A stretch of DNA of 64,000 bases from G965276765 sp965276825 (lineage in GTDB: Bacteria; Actinomycetota; Acidimicrobiia; Acidimicrobiales; Palsa-688). The stretch lies in assembly GCA_965276825.1 (NCBI GenBank), contig OZ255630.1, forward strand, positions 186,001-250,000, written 5' to 3'. A program made the position numbers and the translations under genes. Below, in pieces: positions 20,199 through 29,575 of the stretch; position 1 is the stretch's first letter, and each line of letters starts with the position of its first letter. The notes beneath the pieces are model-generated. The model searched no databases, had not been told where the DNA came from, and worked only from the letters and a program-made list of their open reading frames with translations.

Positions 20199-20241
20199 CT
20201 CGGGGCTTCCGACGTTGGTCACCCACGTCGAGAGCCCACAG
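20199..20241. repeat. repeat hairpin element, copy 4 (diverged)
   Basis: Inner stem CGACGT (20210-20215) with ACGTCG (20225-20230), nine-base loop TGGTCACCC, a 2x2 internal loop, and outer stem GGGCT (20203-20207) with AGCCC (20233-20237). The arrangement equals three copies at 48.06-48.37 kb. It lies 3' of glgB, in the convergent gap. Preceding bases 20150-20206 hold three reiterations of CTCGGGGCTCAGCG. Confidence 0.7.
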
Positions 20242-20343
20242 ATCGGGCCGGAGCACTCGGCGGTGGCGGCCGTCGAGACCCTTCCGGGGGTCGGCTACGG
20301 CGCCGCGTCGGCGAAGTCGACGGAACCGGTCGGGACCGTCGCT

Positions 20344-20362
20344 CCGCTCCGGCCCGGAGCGG
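20344..20362. terminator. GC-rich perfect palindrome at convergent gene ends
   Basis: CCGCTCCGG, one central C, then CCGGAGCGG form nine-base arms 11 bp beyond the stop of the isochorismatase-fold gene and about 200 bp after glgB. A second inverted repeat (CGACGG 20318-20323, CCGTCG 20336-20341) lies beside it. Neither has a T-run, so termination is inferred from position and stem stability. Confidence 0.45.
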
Positions 20363-20372
20363 TCTGGAACTT

Positions 20373-20858
20373 TCAGTAGAGGTTGGTGTGGGCGATGACC
20401 TGATCGGGGCTCGGCGCGCCCCACTGGCTCTGGTCGTCGGTGGTGTGGGCGTCGCTGACCAACGTGGCGTCGTAGCCCCGGACGATCGCCCCGTGGAGCG
20501 TCGAGCGGATGCAGGCGTCGGTCTGCGCCCCCGTGACGACCAGGCGCCCCACCTCGCGCTCGGCCAGGACGGCCTCCAGGTCGGTGTCCTCGAACGAATC
20601 GCCGTACTGCTTGTGGATCAGCGGCTCGGACTCGTCCCGCGTGAGCTCGGCGACGTACTCCCAGCCGTGGCTGCCTGCCGGCAGGCCGGCGTCGGAGTGC
20701 TGCACCCAGATGAGGGGTGCGCCCTCGGCTCTGGCCTTGTCCACGAGGGTGGCGATGTTGGCGATCACGCCGTCGCGGTCGTGGGCGCTGGCCACCACGT
20801 CGTTCTGGACGTCGACGACGAGCAGCGCGGTGTGCGGGCGGTCGGACAGGGACGTCAT
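20373..20858 (-). CDS. isochorismatase-family cysteine hydrolase
   Basis: This is a 161-residue isochorismatase-fold hydrolase with a complete catalytic triad: Asp16 (VVDVQND), Lys83 (IHKQYGDSF) and Cys116 (TGAQTDACIRST), so thiol-based C-N hydrolysis (nicotinamidase, amidase or similar) is expected. The substrate cannot be assigned. The ATG at 20858 has GAGGAG eight bases upstream, an ordinary leadered arrangement unlike many neighbours. It stands alone between glgB (convergent) and galT (same strand), and nothing around it hints at NAD salvage or siderophore synthesis. Confidence 0.88.
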   Translation of the reverse strand: MTSLSDRPHTALLVVDVQNDVVASAHDRDGVIANIATLVDKARAEGAPLIWVQHSDAGLPAGSHGWEYVAELTRDESEPLIHKQYGDSFEDTDLEAVLAEREVGRLVVTGAQTDACIRSTLHGAIVRGYDATLVSDAHTTDDQSQWGAPSPDQVIAHTNLY

Positions 20859-20934
20859 GGAGCTCTCCTCGGCGATGGTCCTGGATGTGCGACCACGTTA
20901 GGACCAAAGGCGGCCGGGCTGAAGCGGCCCGCCC

Positions 20935-21921
20935 TCAGCCGAGGGCGGGCACGCCGGCGCGCAGCTCGGCGGCGGCCCGCTCCGGCGACACGATGTTGAT
21001 GCGCACGCCGGAGCCGAGCTCGAAGCCGCCGACGGTCGTGACCTGGGGGATCAGGTGGACGTGCCAGTGGTAGTCACCGCTCACCCGGTACGGCGCCGAG
21101 TGGAACAGGAGGTTGTAGGCCACGTCGCCGAGGCGATCGCCGAGGGCCATCAACGCCACCTGGACCGAAGCGCCCATCGCGGCCAGGTCGGCCTCGTCGG
21201 CCCGGAACAGATGGGGGCCGTGGGCGCGGGGGATCATCAGCAACTCGTAGGGCGCGCCGCTCCAGAACGGGGCCACGACCACGACGCGGTCGTCGGCGAA
21301 GACGATGCGGCGATCCGCCTCCTCCTCGGCGTCGGCGACGGCGCAGAGCAGGCAGTTGCCCGCGAAGCGGGAGAAGCCCGCCATCTCGCTCGCCGTCTCC
21401 CCCGGCACGAACGGCATCGACAGCAGCTGCCCGTGGGGATGGGCGATCGACGCCCCGGCCTCGCGCCCCCGGTTGACGACCGCCTGGCTGTAGCGCAGGC
21501 CGGGCACGGTGGCGTGATCGGCCATGCGGTCCCTGAGGGCGAGCATGATCGCCTCGGAGTGGTCGGCGTCGAGATCGGCCCACGTGGCATCGTGGTCGCG
21601 GGTGAGGATGATCACCTCGTGGATGCCGCTCGCCGGTGCCTCGGTGAAGACCGGACCGAGATGGGTGACGACCATCGGATCGGAGCCGCCGAAGGCCGGG
21701 TACCGGTTGGCGACCACGCGCACCCGCCACTCGCCGTCGGCGTCGTAGGACTCCAGGGTGGCCGGGTCCTCCTCCGCCGATCCGGGGCAGAACGGGCACG
21801 GGCGGCCGGGCCCGGTCTCGACGGGGAGCCGGTTGACGTTGAACGCCTCGGGGCGCTCGGACCGCTCGCCGGCGATGACCACCCAGCGCCCCGTCAGCGG
21901 ATCGAGGCGGAGCTGGCTCAC
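20935..21921 (-). CDS. galT: galactose-1-phosphate uridylyltransferase (GalT/HIT superfamily)
   Basis: This 328-residue protein has the GalT layout. Zinc-site CPFCPG (Cys42, Cys45) comes first, then the active-site AHPHGQLL with His161 and His163, where the nucleophilic histidine forms the uridylyl intermediate. The second HIT half ends in HWHVHLIP (285-292). The enzyme exchanges UMP between UDP-glucose and galactose 1-phosphate. No galK or galE is next to it, so a related nucleotidyl transfer cannot be excluded. The GTG at 21921 keeps the family start SQLRLDPLTGRWVVIA; the longer open frame upstream overlaps the divergent cysteine desulfurase and was rejected. Confidence 0.88.
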   Translation of the reverse strand: MSQLRLDPLTGRWVVIAGERSERPEAFNVNRLPVETGPGRPCPFCPGSAEEDPATLESYDADGEWRVRVVANRYPAFGGSDPMVVTHLGPVFTEAPASGIHEVIILTRDHDATWADLDADHSEAIMLALRDRMADHATVPGLRYSQAVVNRGREAGASIAHPHGQLLSMPFVPGETASEMAGFSRFAGNCLLCAVADAEEEADRRIVFADDRVVVVAPFWSGAPYELLMIPRAHGPHLFRADEADLAAMGASVQVALMALGDRLGDVAYNLLFHSAPYRVSGDYHWHVHLIPQVTTVGGFELGSGVRINIVSPERAAAELRAGVPALG

Positions 21922-22045
21922 CCGCGGCCGCGTGCCGGGAGCGGGAAGTCGGGACTGGGGCGCTGGCCGCAATGGGATGTCCCTCGCACGACGCGACCGT
22001 ACCTCTGGCCGAGGCCAATGCGTGGCACCGGTATCCTGGGCGCCT

Positions 22046-23185
22046 GTGCCGGCGTACCTCGACCATGCTGCTGGCAGCCCGGCGCGTCCCGAGGTGCTCG
22101 ACGCCATGCTCCCGTGGCTCGGCGGCCGGCCGGGCAACCCCTCCGGTGTCCACGCGCCGGCCCGCCTGGCTCGCGACGCGGTCGAGGAGGCGAGGGAGCG
22201 GATCGCCGGCGTGATCGGCTTCGCCCCCGGCGGCGTGGTGTTCACCTCCGGGGGAACCGAGGCCGACAACCTCGCCCTGCGCACCACCCGGCGCCGACGC
22301 GGTGGCGTCGCGCCGGGCGCCGTGGTCGTGTCGGCCGTCGAGCACGCGGCGGTGCTCGAGCCCGCCCGCCACGGCGCGGCCGAGGTGCGTGAGGTCACGG
22401 TGGATGCCGACGGGATCGTCGACGTCGAGCGGTTGGCCGACCTCGTCGACCGGGACGTGGCCGTCGTGTCGGTGATGCTGGTCAACAACGAGACCGGCGT
22501 CGTGCAGCCCCTCGACGACGTCGCCGCCGTCGCCCGCCGTCGCGCCCCGGGGGCGGTGGTCCACACCGATGCCGTCCAGGCGCTGCCGTGGATGGACCTG
22601 CGCGAGGCCTGCGGCGCCGTGGACGCCCTCAGCGTCAGCGCCCACAAGATCGGCGGTCCCCAGGGAGTCGGCGCCCTGGCCGTGCGCGACGGCATCGAGG
22701 TGGAGCCGGTCGTCCGTGGCGGCGGACAGGAGCGGGACCGCAGGCCCGGCACCCACAACGTGGCCGCGATCGTGGGCTTCGCGGCGGCGGCCGCGGCCGC
22801 CGCCGAGGACCGGGAGGAGAGCGGTCGCAGGGTGGGCGCCCTGCGTGACCGCCTCGTCGACGGCATCGTCGCCGCCGTGCCGGACAGCGCGCAGAGCGCA
22901 CCGGGAGCGGCCAAGGCGCCAGGGTACGCCCACCTGCGCTTCGGCGGGCTCGAGAGCGAGGCGCTGCTGCTCGTCCTCGACGCCAGCGGCGTCCACGCCT
23001 CCGCCGGCTCGGCCTGCGCCAGCGGCGCCATCGAGGCCAGCCACGTGCTGCTCGCCATGGGGATGTCCGAGCGCGACGCCCTCGGCAGCCTTCGCCTCAC
23101 CCTCGGCCACGACAGCACCGACGCGGACGTCGACCTCGCGCTCGCCGTGCTGCCCGCCGCCGTGGCCACCGTCCGGGGGCGCTAG
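22046..23185 (+). CDS. cysteine desulfurase (NifS/IscS class V aminotransferase)
   Basis: The PLP enzyme strips sulfur from cysteine as a protein-bound persulfide. In its 379 residues are Lys201 in SAHKIGGPQGVGAL for the Schiff base and Cys324 in SAGSACASGA for persulfide formation; the active-site loop resembles IscS group I. The gene ends two bases before mnmA, so it most likely supplies sulfur for tRNA 2-thiouridine as well as Fe-S assembly. The GTG at 22046 follows TATCCT (22032-22037) by eight bases, consistent with leaderless transcription, and gives the conserved start PAYLDHAAGSP. It is divergent from galT. Confidence 0.92.
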   Translation: MPAYLDHAAGSPARPEVLDAMLPWLGGRPGNPSGVHAPARLARDAVEEARERIAGVIGFAPGGVVFTSGGTEADNLALRTTRRRRGGVAPGAVVVSAVEHAAVLEPARHGAAEVREVTVDADGIVDVERLADLVDRDVAVVSVMLVNNETGVVQPLDDVAAVARRRAPGAVVHTDAVQALPWMDLREACGAVDALSVSAHKIGGPQGVGALAVRDGIEVEPVVRGGGQERDRRPGTHNVAAIVGFAAAAAAAAEDREESGRRVGALRDRLVDGIVAAVPDSAQSAPGAAKAPGYAHLRFGGLESEALLLVLDASGVHASAGSACASGAIEASHVLLAMGMSERDALGSLRLTLGHDSTDADVDLALAVLPAAVATVRGR

Positions 23186-23187
23186 CG

Positions 23188-24249
23188 GTGCGGGTGCTCG
23201 TCGCCATGTCGGGAGGGGTCGACTCGTCGGTCGCAGCCGCCCTGCTGCAGGCCGACGGCCACGAGGTGGTCGGGGCCACCATGAAGCTGTGGGGCGGACC
23301 CACCGACTCGGGCTGCTGCTCGGTCGCCGACGTCGAGGACGCCCGCGCCGTGTGCCGTCGCCTCGGCATCGACCACCACGTGTTCAACTTCGGCGCCGAG
23401 TTCGAGCGCGACGTCGTCGGCCCCTACGTCGACGCGCACATGCAGGGGCGCACCCCGAACCCGTGCGTGGCCTGCAACCGGCACCTCAAGTTCGACCGCT
23501 TCGCCGAGCGGTCCCGGCTGCTCGGCTTCGACGCCATGGCCACCGGGCACCACGCCGCCGTCATCGACGCCGGTCCCGGAGGGCCGTGGGAGCTGCGCCG
23601 CGGCGCCGACGAGGCCAAGGACCAGTCCTACGTGCTGCACATGCTCGGCCAGGCCGACCTGGCCAGGCTGCTGCTGCCCGTCGGGACCATGACCAAGGCG
23701 GAGGTGCGCCGGCGAGCGGGCGAGCTCGGCCTGCCCACCGCCACCAAGCCCGACAGCCAGGACGTCTGCTTCATCCCCGGCAGTGACCGGAGCCGCTTCC
23801 TCGGGGGCAGGACGGAGCTGCACCCCGGTCGGGTGGTGGACGGCCACGGCGAGACCGTCGGGCGCGTCGACGCCGTCGAGCTGGTCACCATCGGCCAGCG
23901 CCGGGGCCTCGGCAACCCGGGCGGCCGCCTCCCTCCCGGCGAGCGCCGCTACGTCACCGGCGTCGACCGCACGGCCGCGGTCGTCACCGTCGGCCCCGTC
24001 GAGGACCTGCTGGTCGACGCCGTGGCGCTCGACCAGGTCACCTGGACGGCCTCGCCTCCCGGCCCAGGAGAGGCGCTCGAGGCGCAGCTCAGCGCGCACG
24101 GAGCCCCGGTGGCGGCCCGCTGGGTCGCCGGCGCAGGGCCGGCCACGGGCACGGTGGCCGTGTCGTCACCCGTGCGGCGCCCCGCCCCCGGCCAGAGCGT
24201 CGCGCTCTACCAGGGGGACCGGGTCGTGGGCGGCGGGCTCGCCCGCTGA
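23188..24249 (+). CDS. mnmA: tRNA 2-thiouridine(34) synthase
   Basis: MnmA adenylates and thiolates U34 in tRNAs for Lys, Glu and Gln. The 353-residue protein has the PP-loop SGGVDSS (8-14), the first catalytic Cys96 in NPCVACN and the second Cys194 in KPDSQDVCF, giving the pair used to carry the persulfide. The central OB and C-terminal beta-barrel domains are complete. The GTG start at 23188 is two bases after the cysteine desulfurase stop, so the genes are co-transcribed. Followed by ligA after 53 bases, which has its own -10-like hexamer. Confidence 0.95.
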   Translation: MRVLVAMSGGVDSSVAAALLQADGHEVVGATMKLWGGPTDSGCCSVADVEDARAVCRRLGIDHHVFNFGAEFERDVVGPYVDAHMQGRTPNPCVACNRHLKFDRFAERSRLLGFDAMATGHHAAVIDAGPGGPWELRRGADEAKDQSYVLHMLGQADLARLLLPVGTMTKAEVRRRAGELGLPTATKPDSQDVCFIPGSDRSRFLGGRTELHPGRVVDGHGETVGRVDAVELVTIGQRRGLGNPGGRLPPGERRYVTGVDRTAAVVTVGPVEDLLVDAVALDQVTWTASPPGPGEALEAQLSAHGAPVAARWVAGAGPATGTVAVSSPVRRPAPGQSVALYQGDRVVGGGLAR

Positions 24250-24302
24250 GCGCCAGATCCGGGCCCGGGCCGAGGTCACACCGGCTGGGTATGGTCGCCC
24301 CC

Positions 24303-26387
24303 ATGGCCATCGAGGGACCCGATCCGGCGAGGCGCGCCGCGGACCTGCGGGCGCAGATCGAGCACCACAGCCGCAGGTACTTCGTCGACGACGAGCCCGA
24401 GGTCACCGACGCCGACTTCGACCTGCTCGTCGCCGAGCTGGCCGAGCTCGAGGCGGCCAGGCCCGACCTGGTCACCGCGGACTCGCCCACCCAGCGCGTC
24501 GGTGGCGCGGTGTCGACGCTGTTCCGTCCCGTCGAGCACCGCACGCCCATGATGTCCCTCGACAAGACCACCACCTACGAGGAGCTGCTGGCGTGGGGCC
24601 GGCGGATGGACCGCTTCATCGACGGCCACGTCGACTACACCTGCGAGCTTAAGATCGACGGGCTGGCCATGAGCCTGCTCTACGAGGGGGGGCGCCTGAC
24701 GAGGGCCGCGACCCGCGGCGACGGGGTCGTCGGTGAGGACGTGACGGCCAACGTGACGACCATCGGGGCGATCCCGCACCGGCTGCCCTCGCCCCACCCC
24801 GATGTGGTCGAGGTGCGGGGCGAGATCTACATGGCCGAGCCGGCCTTCGACGAGCTCAACCGGCGCCAGGGCGACGCCGGCGCACGGACCTTCATCAACC
24901 CACGCAACGCGGCGGCCGGCTCGTTGCGCCAGAAGGACCCCGCCGTGACGGCCCACCGCGACCTGGGGTTCTGGGCCTACCAGCTCGGCGCGGTCGACGG
25001 TGGACCGTCGTTCGCCAGGCACAGCCAGACGCTGGAGTGGATGCGCGACGCGGGCTTTCCCGTCAACCCCAACATCCGGGTGGTCGGGAGCCTCGGCGAG
25101 GTCGACGGATTCTGCACCCAGTGGCGCGAGCACCGCCACGAGCTCGACTACGAGATCGACGGGACCGTCGTCAAGGTCGACGACCTGGCCCAACGGCGCG
25201 AGCTCGGGTCGACCACCAAGGCGCCCCGCTGGGCCATCGCCTACAAGTTCCCGCCCGAGGAGCGCACCACCCTCCTGCTCGGGATCATGGTGTCGATCGG
25301 CCGGACGGGCAAGGCCACCCCGTTCGCCCAGCTCGAGCCGGTCGTGGTCGGCGGGGCCAAGGTGTCGCTGGCCACCCTCCACAACGAGGACCAGGTGGCG
25401 GCCAAGGACGTGCGCCCCGGCGACACGGTCGTGGTCAGGCGGGCGGGCGACGTGATCCCCGAGGTCCGCGGCCCGGTCCTCGCCCTGCGACCCGCCGAGT
25501 CGCAGCCGTGGCCCTTCCCGGACCGCTGCCCGGTGTGCGACGAGCCCCTCCTGCGCCTCGAAGGCGAGAGCGACACGTTCTGCGTCAACGTCGACTGCCC
25601 GGGCCAGCAGGTGCAGCGGATCTCGCACTTCGCGTCGCGTGGTGCGATGGACATCGAGCATCTCGGTGAGCGGACCGTCGCGCAGTTCGTGAGGGCCGGG
25701 CTCCTGTCCGACGTGGCCGACGTCTACCACCTCGACCCGGCGGCGATCGCGGGGTGGGAGGGGTGGGGGCCGACGTCGATCGACAACCTCGCCGTGGCCG
25801 TCGAGGCCTCCAAGGCCAGGCCGCTCGCCAACCTGCTCGTCGGCCTGTCGATCCGCCACCTCGGCTCGGCCGGCAGCCGGGCCCTGGCCAGGTCGCTCGG
25901 CCATCTCGACCGGATCCTCGACGCGCCGGTCGAGGAGATGTCGGCGGTGGAGGGGGTCGGGCCCGTCATCGCCGCCAGTGTCCACGACTTCTTCTCCCTC
26001 GCCCGCAACCGTGACGTGGTCGAGCGCCTCCGTGCTGCCGGGGTCAACCTCGAGGGCCCAGCTTCCCCTGCGGTGGCGCCGGTGCTGGCGGGGGCGTCGG
26101 TGGTGGTCACCGGCACCCTCGAGGGCTGGTCGAGAGAGGCGGCCGAGGAGGCCATCAAGGCCCGGGGCGGCAAGGCGCCGGGCAGCGTCTCGCGGCGCAC
26201 CACGGCCGTGGTGGCCGGCGCGGAGGCCGGCGCGGCCAAGCTGGCCAAGGCGGCGGAGCTCGGCATCCCGGTGGTCGACGAGGCCGTCTTCGTCCGCCTG
26301 CTCGACACCGGCGTGGTCGACACCGTCGACGAAGGAGGGCGGGAGGCCGGGGCCGCCATCCCGGCGGAGGACCCGGTCGCCAACTAG
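24303..26387 (+). CDS. ligA: NAD-dependent DNA ligase
   Basis: LigA seals DNA nicks using NAD. The 694-residue protein has every domain: the Ia domain (YFVDDEPEVTDADFD), adenylation domain with Lys117 in CELKIDG, the OB fold, a four-Cys zinc finger (CPVC at about 410, CVNVDC at about 430), the HhH repeats and a C-terminal BRCT domain (VVVTGTLEGWSREAAEE). The ATG at 24303 is seven bases after TATGGT (24290-24295), suggesting a leaderless message and expression independent of mnmA. The stop codon TAG is itself part of the -10-like hexamer of the next gene. Confidence 0.96.
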   Translation: MAIEGPDPARRAADLRAQIEHHSRRYFVDDEPEVTDADFDLLVAELAELEAARPDLVTADSPTQRVGGAVSTLFRPVEHRTPMMSLDKTTTYEELLAWGRRMDRFIDGHVDYTCELKIDGLAMSLLYEGGRLTRAATRGDGVVGEDVTANVTTIGAIPHRLPSPHPDVVEVRGEIYMAEPAFDELNRRQGDAGARTFINPRNAAAGSLRQKDPAVTAHRDLGFWAYQLGAVDGGPSFARHSQTLEWMRDAGFPVNPNIRVVGSLGEVDGFCTQWREHRHELDYEIDGTVVKVDDLAQRRELGSTTKAPRWAIAYKFPPEERTTLLLGIMVSIGRTGKATPFAQLEPVVVGGAKVSLATLHNEDQVAAKDVRPGDTVVVRRAGDVIPEVRGPVLALRPAESQPWPFPDRCPVCDEPLLRLEGESDTFCVNVDCPGQQVQRISHFASRGAMDIEHLGERTVAQFVRAGLLSDVADVYHLDPAAIAGWEGWGPTSIDNLAVAVEASKARPLANLLVGLSIRHLGSAGSRALARSLGHLDRILDAPVEEMSAVEGVGPVIAASVHDFFSLARNRDVVERLRAAGVNLEGPASPAVAPVLAGASVVVTGTLEGWSREAAEEAIKARGGKAPGSVSRRTTAVVAGAEAGAAKLAKAAELGIPVVDEAVFVRLLDTGVVDTVDEGGREAGAAIPAEDPVAN

Positions 26388-26396
26388 CGTCGAACC

Positions 26397-28700
26397 GTGG
26401 CGCCGTCGTCTCTCGCCGACTCGGTGGGCCGCGTCCTCGGAGGACGGTACCGGCTGCTCAGGGCCATCGGGTCCGGGTCGAGCGCGCTCGTGTTCGTGGC
26501 CGAGGACGTCGAGTTGCGCCGCCGGGTGGCGGTCAAGCTCCTCGACCGCGAGCTGGCCGGCGACCCCGCCTTCCTCCGCCGGTTCAAGGCCGAGGCCCGC
26601 ACCGTTGCTGCCCTGCGCCACCCGGCGGTCGTCCGCGTCTACGACTGGGGAGAGGACGGCGGCTCCGCCTACCTGGTCACCGAGCTGCTGGAGGGCGGAA
26701 GCCTCCGGTCCCTCCTCGACTCCGGCTACCGGCTGAACCCCGCCCAGGCGACCGCGGTGGGCTTCTCGGTCGCCGGCGCGCTCGAGTACGCCAACCGGCG
26801 CAACTTGGTGCACCGCGACATCAAGCCGGCCAACCTCCTCTTCGACGACGAGGGCCGGGCGACCGTGGCCGACTTCGGCCTGGCCAGGGCGCTGGCCGAG
26901 GCGTCGGGCACCGAGCCGGGAGGCACCACCGCCGGCACGATCCGCTACATGGCGCCCGAGCAGGTGGCGGGTCGGACCCTCGACAGCCGGGCCGACCTCT
27001 ACTCTCTGGCCCTGGTCCTGGCCGAGGCGACGACCGGCTCGGTGCCTTTCTCCAGGGACACGAGGGACGGCTCGCGCTTCGCCCGCAGAGAGGAGCCGCT
27101 GCGCCTCGACGACCGCCTCGACGGGCTGGCCGACGTGTTGGAGGCGGCCGGGACGGTCGACCCGGCCGACCGGATCGACGCCATCACCATGCTGCGCGAC
27201 CTGGAGCGTCTGGCCACCAACCTGCGCGCCCCCGCGCCACTGCCGCTCGTCGGACTCGAAGGAGGCGACCCCGACGCCCCGCCGGTCGACCCGACCGCCC
27301 TGCCAACGCCGGGCGCGGACCCGTCCACGCCCCCTGCGGGTGCGTCCTCGTGGGCCGGCCCTGCGCCCGGGTGGGGCCCGCCCGCACCTGCGCCGCCCCC
27401 CCACGCCCCGGCCGACCTCGGCTGGCAGGCCGCGCCGGTGCTCGGCGCCCCCGACGACGATCAGGGTCCGGACGACGATCAGGATCCTGACGGCGAACGC
27501 GACGGGGATCACGACCGACAGGCCGACGCCACGAGGGCGGACGACCCCCGGGGCGCCGGCACCGGGGCACGCAGCACCGGGGCGGACGAGACCACCGGGT
27601 GGGAGGACGCCGGGTGGGAGGAGACGGAGTGGGACGGCACCGGGGCGGACCGGACCACGGGGGCGGACCGGATCACCGGGGCGGACCGGACCACCGGGGC
27701 GGACGAGACCGCCGGGTGGGACGAGACCGCCGGGTGGGACGAGACCACCGGGTGGCCGGGACCCCCACAGGTCGGAGCCCCCGACGAGGCCACGCCCGTC
27801 CCTCGGCGCACCCGGCGGCGCCTGCTGGCCGCGACCGCGGTGGTCGTCGTCGTAGCCGTCCTCGCCACCGGCGGGATCGTGGCGTGGCGCCTGACCCGGC
27901 CACCGCCCGAGGTCGCCGTGCCCGCCCTGCACGGCCAGCAGATCGCCGACGCCCGTCAGCTGCTCGGCCGCCGGCACCTGGGCCTGACCGTCGCCGGCCA
28001 GGCCTACGACCCATCGGTCCCCGCAGGGGCGGTGATCAGCCAGAGCCCGACCGCAGGGCAGCTCAGGCAGGACGCGGTCGTCGCGGTCACCGTGTCCAAG
28101 GGTCCGCAGCCGGTCCGGGTGCCGGCCCTGGCGGGATCCACCCTGGCCGAGGCGTCGCGCCTGCTGGCGGTGACCGGCCTCGAGGTGGGCGTCGTGCGGC
28201 GCACGACCAGCGTCCGGGTCCCCGCCGGGGTGGTGATCCGGTCGTCGCCGTCGGGAGGCGCCCTGCTGCCGGGCCGGCGGGTGCGCCTCGTCGTGTCGAC
28301 CGGCAAGCCGCACGTGGCCGTCCCCCTCCTCCACGGGGGCGCGGTCACGTCCTACGCCGGCGCCGCCTCGGCGCTGCAGGCCGCCCACCTCGTGGCCAGC
28401 GAGGCCGCGAGCTACAACGACACCGTCCCGGCGGGTGAGGTCGTCACCACGTCGCCGGCGCCGGGCGCGACCGTCCTGTACGGGGCGTCGGTCTCGGTGG
28501 AGATCTCCATCGGCCCCCACCTGGTCACCGTGCCGGTCGTGCGCCGCCTGAGTGTCCCTGCGGCCGACCAGGCCCTGACCGCGCTCGGCCTCAACGTGTC
28601 CGGGGTCACCGGCAACCCCAACGGTCGCGTTCGGGGCACGTCACCCCACGCGGGCACCTCGGTCCTCTTCGGCTCGTCGGTCCTGATCGCCACCCGCTGA
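26397..28700 (+). CDS. membrane Ser/Thr protein kinase with four PASTA repeats (PknB type)
   Basis: This is a 767-residue transmembrane kinase of the type that senses peptidoglycan. The N-terminal kinase domain has the glycine loop GSGSSALV (25-32), Lys47, HRDIKPAN with Asp141 and DFG (159-161). A long, acidic, Pro/Asp/Gly-rich linker (about 285-470) contains the reiterated hexapeptide TTGADR and GWDETA units. One membrane span (about 475-497) and four PASTA domains (about 505-767) follow on the outside. The GTG at 26397 is preceded by TAGCGT (26385-26390), which overlaps the ligA stop. The linker repeats are likely length-variable between strains. No phosphatase or cell-shape genes are adjacent, unlike the classical pknAB locus. 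Confidence 0.92.
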   Translation: MAPSSLADSVGRVLGGRYRLLRAIGSGSSALVFVAEDVELRRRVAVKLLDRELAGDPAFLRRFKAEARTVAALRHPAVVRVYDWGEDGGSAYLVTELLEGGSLRSLLDSGYRLNPAQATAVGFSVAGALEYANRRNLVHRDIKPANLLFDDEGRATVADFGLARALAEASGTEPGGTTAGTIRYMAPEQVAGRTLDSRADLYSLALVLAEATTGSVPFSRDTRDGSRFARREEPLRLDDRLDGLADVLEAAGTVDPADRIDAITMLRDLERLATNLRAPAPLPLVGLEGGDPDAPPVDPTALPTPGADPSTPPAGASSWAGPAPGWGPPAPAPPPHAPADLGWQAAPVLGAPDDDQGPDDDQDPDGERDGDHDRQADATRADDPRGAGTGARSTGADETTGWEDAGWEETEWDGTGADRTTGADRITGADRTTGADETAGWDETAGWDETTGWPGPPQVGAPDEATPVPRRTRRRLLAATAVVVVVAVLATGGIVAWRLTRPPPEVAVPALHGQQIADARQLLGRRHLGLTVAGQAYDPSVPAGAVISQSPTAGQLRQDAVVAVTVSKGPQPVRVPALAGSTLAEASRLLAVTGLEVGVVRRTTSVRVPAGVVIRSSPSGGALLPGRRVRLVVSTGKPHVAVPLLHGGAVTSYAGAASALQAAHLVASEAASYNDTVPAGEVVTTSPAPGATVLYGASVSVEISIGPHLVTVPVVRRLSVPAADQALTALGLNVSGVTGNPNGRVRGTSPHAGTSVLFGSSVLIATR

Positions 28701-28729
28701 GCCCACCCGTGTCGAGCGGACCCGATCCG

Positions 28730-29167
28730 TCAGTCGGTGATGGCCTTGATCCGCTCGTAGACCTCGACCGCCAGCGGGTCGGCGCCCCCGCCGACCACGC
28801 CCGACGACTGCAGCGTGAGCAGCTTGGTGATGTCGCCGTCGACCCGGATGCGGCCGCCGAGGAAGGCGGCCATGGCCGCCTCCGCGTCCCCGTCGATCAG
28901 AATGGCCTTGGCCGTGTCCCAGCCGACCGTGATGGTCAGGTCCGGTTCGACGAGATGGCCGACCTCGAGCTCGATGGTGCCGCTCGACGTGTCGAGGTGG
29001 GCGTCGACGACCCCGTCGCCGAAGGGGACATCGGTGATGATCTGGTTCATGCGGATGGAGAACGGGATGGCGGGGGCGCGGTCCTGGTACTCGGCGCGGA
29101 TGGCTCGGGCCGCCGCCACCCACTCGTCGCTCAGGAACGGGTACGCCAACGCGGTCGTGCTCCTCAC
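28730..29167 (-). CDS. SCP2 sterol-binding/transfer domain protein
   Basis: A single SCP2 domain of 145 residues: YPFLSDEWVAAARAI at the start, alternating beta strands, and the conserved end region LGGRIRVDGDITKLLTLQ. Such proteins bind hydrophobic ligands, typically sterols or acyl-CoA, and are common in actinobacteria that degrade lipids. The GTG at 29167 gives the usual length. A TACGGT hexamer lies about 35 bases upstream, so this gene would have a short leader. It is divergent from gatC and convergent with the kinase gene. Confidence 0.88.
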   Translation of the reverse strand: MRSTTALAYPFLSDEWVAAARAIRAEYQDRAPAIPFSIRMNQIITDVPFGDGVVDAHLDTSSGTIELEVGHLVEPDLTITVGWDTAKAILIDGDAEAAMAAFLGGRIRVDGDITKLLTLQSSGVVGGGADPLAVEVYERIKAITD

Positions 29168-29212
29168 TCGACGGTCCGACCACCGGACCGGCCGGCGCCG
29201 ACCGTAGCGCGC

Positions 29213-29262
29213 CGTGCCGACCGGATCGTCGTGCCGGCCGGATCGTCGTGCCGGCCTTCCCG
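29213..29262. repeat. 17-bp direct repeat in the SCP2-gatC gap
   Basis: CGTGCCGACCGGATCGT (29213-29229) is repeated at 29230-29246 with one change, and half of a third unit follows. It is immediately upstream of the gatC -10-like hexamer. Confidence 0.8.
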
Positions 29263-29276
29263 CCTACCATGAGCCC

Positions 29277-29575
29277 ATGGCCGCGCGCATCACCACCGCC
29301 GAGGTCGCCCACGTCGCCGGGCTGGCCCGGCTGCGACTGAGTGACGCCGAGCTGCAGGAGTTCACCGGGCAGCTCGGCGCGGTCCTCGACCACGCCGCTG
29401 ACATCGAGGCCCTCGACACCGAGGGGGTCGAGCCCACCTCCCATCCGCTGCCGCTGGTCAACGTGCTGCGCGCCGACGACGTGCGCCCCAGCCTGGACCG
29501 GGCCGAGGTGCTGGCCCAGGCCCCCGACGCCGAGGACGACCGCTTCGCCGTGCCCCGCATCCTCGGGGAGGTCCC

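Noticed and set aside
24276..28520. A 1414-codon open frame on the minus strand opposite ligA and the kinase gene
   Set aside because: It is the high-GC mirror of two clearly functional genes; its product is Arg/Gly/His-rich with no domain.
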